A DNA stretch of 64,000 nucleotides from Panagrolaimus kolymaensis (Eukaryota; Nematoda; Chromadorea; Rhabditida; Panagrolaimidae): contig JAJQJQ010000043.1 in the NCBI GenBank assembly GCA_028622995.1, forward strand, positions 1,984,001-2,048,000. Reading direction: 5' to 3'. Below are positions 56,832 through 64,000 of this stretch, piece by piece. How positions within the stretch are numbered: position 1 is the first letter of the stretch; each line of letters begins with the position of its first letter. A model generated the notes under the pieces. It was not told the DNA's origin. It did not search any database and worked only from the letters and a program-made list of their open reading frames with translations. The translations under genes and the position numbers were made by a program.

Positions 56832-58431
56832 CTTCTTACAAATAATCGTTTTTTGCAAAACCAAAATTGGTGGCAGCAGCCAACAACAGACTAAAGTGAT
56901 TTATATTCAAAATATTAAACTAAAGTTTTTGTTTTTCGATGATAAATCATTCAGTTGGGATACATACATAAGATTGAAGAGATATTCTCACATACCTTAA
57001 AGCTATTTTCCCAGACAAAAAGGTCATCCAAAACTACCTCTCTTAACTATTTTTGTTTTAGTCCAAATTCAAACAAAATAAAAAATTATTAAAAATAACC
57101 ATTCTCAGCCAACATCCATCACTCAATAAATAGGCTTTCATACACAAAAAAAAAACAATCGATAGCTGTAACTCGGGTTAGCGAAAGGAATACTGTATAT
57201 TTATTATCCACCTTCTTGATCAATTCAATCAGTGTCCTTTAAAAAAAGTGAAATTTTTCGAGAAAATTTTTTTAGCAAGTTTTTGAGTGATTTAATCATT
57301 TTTTCGGTAGAAGTAATAATTTTATTTTTATTTTATCAGAAGTTATTGATTAACTTCACATTTTCTACTATCATACTGCATTAATATTTCATGCTTCTAT
57401 TTTTTAGGGATTTTATTGCGCTAAATAACTTTGTTTATGTTGAAGAGAAAGTGAAGAGGTCAAAGAATTATAGTTGTTATCTTCATCGTCCATAATTTTT
57501 TAAATGATCCTTCACAGAATCTATTTTAACTTTTTTTTAATTGATCCCATAGGGAATGGATAAGCTTCGGTATAATGGCACCTAAAAATGATGAAACCTT
57601 GATGGATAGGATGTTTTTTTAGTAAGCTTCAAAAAAGAAGGGATGAAAAACAACGAAAGGTCAAAAAAAGGTGAAGGAAAAAACATTTTACTTTTTTTAG
57701 TAATAACAACTTTTGTGCATTTGAACTTTCTCGATAATAATTCCCTCAAATTTTGATATCAAAATGAAATTGAAAAAATTGTTAATTAGCATTGAGATTT
57801 GGCCATTTCCCAAATGACTTTTATTATTTTTAACCAAGCATTAAAAAAAATATTATACTGTAATTTTAGGGGAATTTATTATTTTTTTCTAGAATGTAAA
57901 TAAAAAACTCAAACAAAGAAGAAGAAAAAAAATAAAGAATTCCTAAAACAAAAATAAATTCCTTAGAGATTTGATGGAGCCAATATTATAAAAGCATTAA
58001 AAACATAATCGTTAACTTTTAGTTTTTTCATATTTTTTTTAACAAAAGTTTTTAGTTTGACAGTAAAACATTTAATAAAATTATTTTTCTCATTTTACTT
58101 TGTTTCGCTTGCTTTTAAATTTTTTAATAGCTGCCTTTAACGCTCTCGCCTAATTCGCATTTTTTCCTTTAATTAAAGGTGTTTAAAAAAATATAATAAT
58201 AAATTTGAAACTTTTTACTTGTTTTTTTTTTCTTTTTTAGAAAACAAAACTAACATTCATTCAATTGATTAAATATTTATAATTATAAATAATTAAATAA
58301 AAAAGTAAACTTTGCGTGGCACAAAAAAATAAAATATGACATTTTTAAAGTTTTTAATAAAAAAAAATTTTCAGCTGCCTTTTGAATGATTTACTGAATT
58401 TGGCAAAAAACAAAACTAACAAGAAAAAAAA
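56832..58431. other. Intergenic AT-rich sequence
   Basis: 1.6 kb, no recognisable gene; includes promoter of the chemoreceptor at 58432. Confidence 0.4.
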
Positions 58432-59846
58432 ATGTATTATGAAAATTATGTGGATTTAATTTTTATTTTTGGATATTCAATCAATTTTTTTATTACCCTT
58501 GCTTTAGCTGCATTAATTTATTGTTTGATTAAAGTTGAACGGAAGCGATTATCACTTTTTTGTTATGTTCTTAAAATAGAAATATTTTTAAATATTTGGT
58601 TTTCAACAATTTTATTTATTTTTCAACCTATTTTTCTTTTTCCTAATTTAGCTGGTTTCTCCATGAATCCAATTTGCTCGTTTATTCCATATTGTTCAAG
58701 AATTAATTTAAGTGTTTTCTTATTTTTGTTAATGCATTTTTCAATTTTTTTTATTTTTGCTTCCATGTTTCAACTTTCGAGAGTTCGGTTGACGATGAAT
58801 GAATTATTGGATTATCATAAATTTTATGTTTGCAATCAGTGAGTTTTTTTATGATTTTATAGTTTACAGTTTTAATAAATTAAAAGCTTGCCAAAGGAAA
58901 AGTTTGTTCTTAAATGCAAGTCTCGAATGGGATATTCTTTGACTTATGAATTCCCGTTTAACTGTAGCGTTTTTTATTTGGGGAAATTTAAATTTCTGGC
59001 TTTTTTTAGAAATAAAAATTAATTTTCTTCGAAAAAAGTAAAAAAGTTTTCGAAGAGAAAATTTCAATTTTACAGAAATCCTAAAAGTTTTACTTTGATA
59101 CTCAAAAAAAGATTTTATCCATTTTATTTATTTATAAAAATTTTTTCAGGCATCGACGATTTTGCATTTTTGTGATTATTGGAATAATTGAATTTATACT
59201 TTTATTGTGTTTTGTTTGCCTCATTACTTTTGGCTCCCAATCACGATTTGAAACTTCCACTTTACTCAACTCTAATGGCCTAGCATCGTTTATTCCATAT
59301 CAGCCATATTCCTTTAATTCGTCCATTCCCGTTTTTGTGACTCTGTCTTTCTTCGCAATGTTTTTAATTTTTTCAATTTTTGGTATTTTTTCTTTAATTC
59401 TTCGAGTTAGCACAACTTTAACTGAATTTCGTGTGGTTGGGTCTCCGTCACTTTATTATCAAAATAAATTATTACGAATTATTTATAACCAATTAATTCT
59501 TGCAAATTTATTTTTATTTATTCCAATAATTTTTTCCTTAATTTTTATTTTAATTAAATGGAAATTTTCCAGTTTAATTTCATCCATATTTTTTCTTTTA
59601 ATTTCATTTTATCCTGTTTTAAGTAATATTGCAATTATAATTTTTACTCCACATTTTTGGGAAAAAATTCTTTTAACTTTTAAACCTTTTCTTTGTATTT
59701 GTTTGTTTTGTTCTTCGTCGCCATCTTCGTCGAGCATTGTTGATTCAACAACAGCGATAGCAAATAATGGAAGCGCTTCATTTGGATTTTTTGATGGAAT
59801 ATATCATCGCCAACATCGACAAAGTCGAGAATTATATCGTTATTGA
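58432..59846 (+). CDS. Nematode serpentine receptor-like protein, 367 aa
   Basis: Two exons, 58432-58838 and 59150-59846; intron of 311 nt splits a Gln codon. Seven hydrophobic segments can be placed, with very high Phe/Ile/Leu content. TM1 begins near DLIFIFGYSINFF, TM2-3 around YVLKIEIFLNIWFS and LSVFLFLLMHFSIFF. Exon 2 starts HRRFCIFVIIGIIEF and contains the long loop NGLASFIPYQPYSF, TM6 ILANLFLFIPIIFSL and TM7 FFLLISFYPVLSNIAIIIFT with PHFW after it, recalling the TPYR end of the str/srh/sri superfamily. The tail is Ser-rich. Probably a chemosensory GPCR, unrelated in detail to the pair at 11-13 kb. Confidence 0.65.
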
Positions 59847-60087
59847 CATTGGAAATGAGCGAGATGTATGTGTGCTGCTGCTTTTGGTCCTAATTTTGAG
59901 GCAGCAACCGGAAGCTGCTTGTAGAACATTATTTAATTAGCTGTGTAATAAAAAAATTGTTTAACCTTTGTTTCAAATCCATTTTTTTTCTCCAAAAAAG
60001 ATTTATATAAATAAATTAAAAAAATCATTGTTTCAAACACTTTTCTTCTTCTCAATCGTGTGCTACTTTTTTTCCCCTCATAAAAAA

Positions 60088-60363
60088 ATGCAGAAAAATA
60101 ATTATTTTATATTTTTGATTCTGATCCTCGCCACTTTGATTCAATTGTCATTTGAAACGGAAGCAGCAGCAAATTGTACGGATATTGCATTTGATTGTTA
60201 TTGTAAAGTCACGCTTTGCCGAAATAATGCATATCGAACATTAATGAATAAACAATGTTGTGAAACATGTACTCGATATAATAGTACTGCATCTGGAGGT
60301 GGAACTGGAACTGGTGGCAGACGTAAACGTTTAGCTGGTTTTGCTGTTCTTAATAATTTCTAA
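60088..60363 (+). CDS. Secreted ShK-like Cys-rich protein, 91 aa
   Basis: A single exon. The signal peptide (FIFLILILATLIQLSF) ends near TEA. The core of about 35 residues has CTD at the start, FDCYCK, a mid Cys, LMNKQCCETC at the end; Asp after the first Cys and the CxxTC-like close are hallmarks of ShKT domains, common in nematode secreted proteins. The Cys count is seven or eight, so one pair is atypical. After it come a Gly/Thr spacer and RRKR, a furin-type dibasic site, then a ten-residue hydrophobic end (LAGFAVLNNF). The last piece might be released as a separate peptide. ShKT domains occur in enzymes, cuticle proteins and immune modulators, so no function is assigned. Confidence 0.6.
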   Translation: MQKNNYFIFLILILATLIQLSFETEAAANCTDIAFDCYCKVTLCRNNAYRTLMNKQCCETCTRYNSTASGGGTGTGGRRKRLAGFAVLNNF

Positions 60364-61913
60364 AAAATGCTTTTCAATTTAAAATAAAGTCAAAATTAAG
60401 AAATTGTTCCATTGCGGAAATGTTTTATTGGCCTCGAAACACTTCCAAAAAAATTATTTTTTTTGTAGTAAAAATTTTTTGTATTTCTAATTTAGCCCTA
60501 AAAGTCTGAACTTTTATTTTTGTTGTTTTTTATATTTTCAAATAACTCAAACAAAAGCTCTTAGAAAGTACCTAAGAGTAATTTAACTAATATACTAAGC
60601 ATCAGACTATTATTTTGGGTCAAGCTAAAAAAATTTTAATATGTAATTTTGTTTTATCACTTTTTTATTATAAGAAATCTCCAATGCTTTTTTTGTTTGT
60701 TATTTCATTTTTGTTGGCAATTAATTATATAATTATTCTTTGTTGCTTTTAGTACAATAAAAAAATAAATAAATATGCCTTTAAACTTTGTCGTTGGGTT
60801 CATAAAATTATTACGCATTTATGTATTTTTTATTTGACCTGCTTCAAAAATAAAATAGCGACAACTTCCCACTGCCTTTTAAACAACTGATTCTAGCAGT
60901 ATCTGTTTTAATTCAAAAAAAATTTCGTGAAAAGTATTTATTTTATTATATTAAAATATTGATAAAACCAAGTTACTTTACTTTCATTTATTTTTATTTT
61001 ACATGTCGCTGAAATTTATTGGTAATAAACTTTAACAAATATTTAGTGTTGATGAATCAAATTTTGTTGCAGAATATTTCTTTCTTTAAATTCAAATTCT
61101 TTTGTAAATTTTGAGCAAAAAACTTTCATAACTTTTATTATGGAAAATAAAAATTTATTTTATCTTATCAAAACGCTACAACCTGCGTTTTTACTGAATC
61201 TTCAGTAAATTAATTAATTAATAACCAAAAATTTAGAAAAATAAATAACTAAAATATTCAGAAGAAAAAAAAACCTTTGCATTAGTCACAAAGAAGCATT
61301 CTTTATTTGTCAAAACACATTAGTTTCCTGGAAAATTTATGAATACGCCAGCCATAACCATGGAAATCTTATTTATGTCTTCTCCCATTTTTTTGGCGAT
61401 TAAAAAGAAAAAGGATTTAAAAATAAATAAATCAAAAAAAAAAATGTTTATGATGTCTTTGAAAAGATGGAAAAAGGAACGATGTGAAACCACATCGGAA
61501 AAAAGTAAAAAATAGGTACAAACAAAAAATCTTTGAGTTTGTGTCAGAATCTCTCTAACATGCTTCCAAATATTCAGGAACAAAAATTAAGCCCTTTGAT
61601 AATCAAAGAAAAAATAAAATTTGCAAAAACTTGAGTAAAAAAATCATGCCTTCAAGATTTTTCACATGAAAAATTTATTTCCAATCGCGAAAGAACGAGC
61701 ATTGAAAATATCTTGAGAAACTAAAAAATTGAATGGAAGCAACCAACAAAAATTTGAATAAATGCAAATCATTCATCCAACAATCAAAAATGTTTGCTTT
61801 TTTCATTTTCCATTCATCACCTTCAAAAAATTAATCATTTTTGTCTGATTCCTTCTGACTTTTTTTGACGACGACTACGATTACGACGAAGAAGAATTGG
61901 TGTGAATAAGAAA
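60364..61913. other. Intergenic AT-rich sequence
   Basis: 1.5 kb without a convincing gene. A minus-strand frame at 61320-61583 is low complexity for most of its length. Upstream of the TM-MSP gene a GACGACGACTACGATTACGA tract occurs near 61867. Confidence 0.4.
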
Positions 61914-64000
61914 ATGGAGAAAACATGGCTGAGAATATCAAATTTCACGCTGGCAGCAGTTATTTTAAGCTCTCAAGTTTATGGATGTATTGCAAATGAA
62001 AATGCTGATGAAGAAGAACCATGCAATAAGATAAAAACATGGAAATTTATGAATGTGGAAATTTCAGATTGGTTTTGGATTGGATCTGGTGGATGTCTTG
62101 CTGTATTACTTGGAATTTTTATAATCATTTATGGAACATGTTGGTGCTGTTGTAAAAAAATGAAACATGCTGATCCCAAAGCTATCAAGGTTTGTTTTAT
62201 CTCAACATTTTCTGTACCATGGTTTATAAAATTTGATGATTTTTTAGAGTGCTGAACATGTTTATCTTCCACAACCTTTAACATTGAAATGGGCTGTCAT
62301 AGCTTTGGTCGTTATCTTGCTACAAATTTTACAGGTTTGTTTTACTTTAACACTGCTACTAATAGGTAGTGTTCATTTTCCCCCCCGTTTTTGAAAAAAT
62401 ACGGGGACGGGACGGGGAACTTTTTTGACGGGGACTCCCCGTTCCCGTTCCCCGCGGGGAATTACGGGGAATTTCATTATAAATTTTTCTTAAATTGGGT
62501 TATTGCCTCAAAAATGCCTTTTTTAATGTAATTTGGTGTTATTTAGATGTTTTAAGCCATTTGGAAAGAGTTTAGATTATTATTAACGAATTTTGAAAAA
62601 TATTCAAATTTTTAGACGGGGAAAAATTATCGGCGGGGATTCCCCGCGCGGAAAATGACGGGGAAAAAATTTCGACGGGGAGCCCCCGCGGGGGGGAAAA
62701 TGAACACTACTAATAGGCTCACGAAGACACGAAGAAAAGCATGTATTCAACGTTTAGAAACTACCTTAACTTTTGCATCATTTTCACTCATTTTTACAAT
62801 CCTTTCTTTTTAGTTTCTCTCAGCTCTAACAATCGCTATTCTCTTTTGGATTCCAATCACTTATCCATCATTAGAAAAATCTCAACTTCCACATGGTCGC
62901 TTCATTCCTGAATATGCTTTTCTTCTTCAATTTATGGATGCATCAAGTTTTTCTAATACCACACTCAAACTTGGTGTATTTGGAGCTGTAATCTTTGCTG
63001 AAATTTCAATTTTAAGAATCATCATCTTTGTAAGTTTTAGATTTTGCTCCAATTCTACCTCATGAAGCTTTATTTTTTAGCGTCAATCAGTTCTTCGATT
63101 TCGCGCTCGTCATTGTTTTACTGCATTCATTGTCATCCATTGTCTATCAATAACTTTATCTGGTCTATTAACTTTTGGAAGTTTACATGCATTGGAGCAA
63201 TTATCATCGAAGGTTTACAAATCACATTCATTAACTCTTGAAAGAATACCATGGATTCAAGGATTGGCACTCACATTTTTCTGTATTCAATTATTCGAAT
63301 TAGCTGTTTTGATACTTTTACGATGGTATTTTCGACTTGCTTTTCATAAGAAATCTCTTCCTGAAGATGCAACACAGGTTTGTAATAGAGCTTTGTTGGT
63401 TGCAAAAGATTGTTGTTGTGGCTTTTTTCTTACTCATTTAACTTTTTTTTAGAAATCTCTCACTGAATACACTTATGATTCATGTCGAACTGCCGTATCA
63501 AATAATTCTGATCGTGAATATGGATTGATTGTCAAACCAGTTGTAAGTTTTCAATCTTGCTTTTGCTTTTCACCTTCCTCATTTTTAGCCATTCATAATC
63601 AATTCAAACAAAGGTGGAATTCTTGAACTCACTAATGGATATGATGATCAATGGCTAGCTGTACGAATTTTAACTCGAACTCCTAAAACTTATAATATTT
63701 CACCACAAAAACTTTTGATTCCACCAAGTCGAAAACTTTCTGTATGTTTCTTTAATGCTTTTCGCATTTTCATCCTCATCCAATCTCATTTTTTAGGCTT
63801 TAATCGAATTGAATCAATCAACATCAAAAGAAATGTCAAGCAAAACTTTGGATAATGCATTATTGATTGAATTTTATCCAATTGGAAATCGAACACCTTT
63901 CTTCACTTGTAATCAACCATGGATAAAGCCTTATATTTGTGATAGAAGTATTTGGAAACATAAAGTTGTATTGGTATTTTATGAAAATGTAACAGAATAA
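61914..64000 (+). CDS. Polytopic membrane protein with C-terminal MSP-like domain, 440 aa
   Basis: Seven exons: 61914-62189, 62248-62334, 62814-63029, 63081-63377, 63453-63542, 63589-63741, 63797-64000; every intron is phase 0 and TAA is the last codon in the window. Hydrophobic segments lie at about 10-25 (signal or anchor), 53-77 (followed by CWCCCKK, a likely acylation site), 107-135, 174-193, 205-228 and 255-275. From about residue 300 the protein is soluble: GGILELTNGYDDQWLAVRIL, TPKTYNISPQKLLIPPSRKL, LLIEFYPI, matching the immunoglobulin-like MSP fold (LxNxxxxxxAFKVKTTxPxxxxVxP pattern). Such a membrane-MSP arrangement is uncommon; it could anchor MSP-type contacts at a cell or organelle membrane. 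Intron 2 carries a 343-bp hAT MITE. Confidence 0.7.
62367..62709. mobile_element. hAT-type MITE inside intron 2 of the TM-MSP gene
   Basis: Termini TAGTGTTCATTTTCCCCCC and its complement, with an 8-bp target duplication CTAATAGG at 62359-62366 and 62710-62717. Subterminal GACGGGGA repeats occur on both arms around an AT-rich middle. It lies wholly in the intron (62335-62813), so splicing should be unaffected. Confidence 0.88.

Overview
The window is AT-rich eukaryotic DNA and reads as a nematode chromosome segment. The evidence is the very short introns (mostly 45-70 nt, GTAAG at the 5' end and TTTTTAG or TTTTCAG at the 3' end) and the gene content: CK1/TTBK-like kinases with Lys-rich tails, a SPE-8/Fer-type SH2 tyrosine kinase, an MSP-like domain on a polytopic membrane protein, serpentine chemoreceptors, a ShK-like secreted protein and the CAF1 and symplekin mRNA-processing genes. 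The species cannot be named from sequence alone. About 24 genes can be modelled from splice signals and reading frames, and most exon chains close in frame.

Layout. 0-6 kb: a small hypothetical gene, a histidine-rich protein and three dispersed copies of a secreted six-cysteine CS-alpha-beta peptide gene. 6-10 kb: a four-TM protein and two mitochondrial carriers of the carnitine/acylcarnitine type, one truncated. 10-13 kb: two minus-strand 7TM chemoreceptor paralogues, the first with a hAT element 49 bp past its stop. 13-21 kb: TTAA-bounded fold-backs and three TTBK-like kinases; two of these form a palindrome with almost identical 5' halves. 21-23 kb: a decayed Helitron. 23-26 kb: the SH2 kinase and a GPATCH11-like gene. 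26-34 kb: a gene-poor interval with one small single-exon gene carrying a BH3-like motif, flanked on both sides by a duplicated ~0.7 kb block. 34-42 kb: a partial symplekin copy, a WD40 (GNB1L-like) gene and full-length symplekin. 42-43 kb: three TTAA fold-backs end to end, one with a nested hAT MITE. 43-48 kb: an SRPK-like kinase between direct repeats of its own upstream region. 48-56 kb: two CAF1/CCR4-NOT deadenylase genes and a fourth CK1-family kinase. 56-64 kb: a small HAT/TPR-like fragment, a chemoreceptor, a ShK-like gene and the TM-MSP gene, whose stop codon is the last three bases of the window.

Themes. Symplekin (3' end processing) and CAF1 (deadenylation) act at the two ends of mRNA 3' tail biology; symplekin has a partial copy and CAF1 a full paralogue here. 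TTBK-like kinases, SPE-8-type kinases and MSP domains are families that nematodes have expanded with male-germline or sperm bias, so part of this window may be a sperm-expressed neighbourhood; that is inference. Mobile DNA is plentiful and unusually legible: four insertions with perfect 8-bp target duplications (hAT class), one with TA ends, and six with TTAA ends, five of which touch another TTAA element.

The two observations I would follow first are the BH3-only (egl-1-like) candidate at 29.2 kb and the self-abutting TTAA fold-back arrays.
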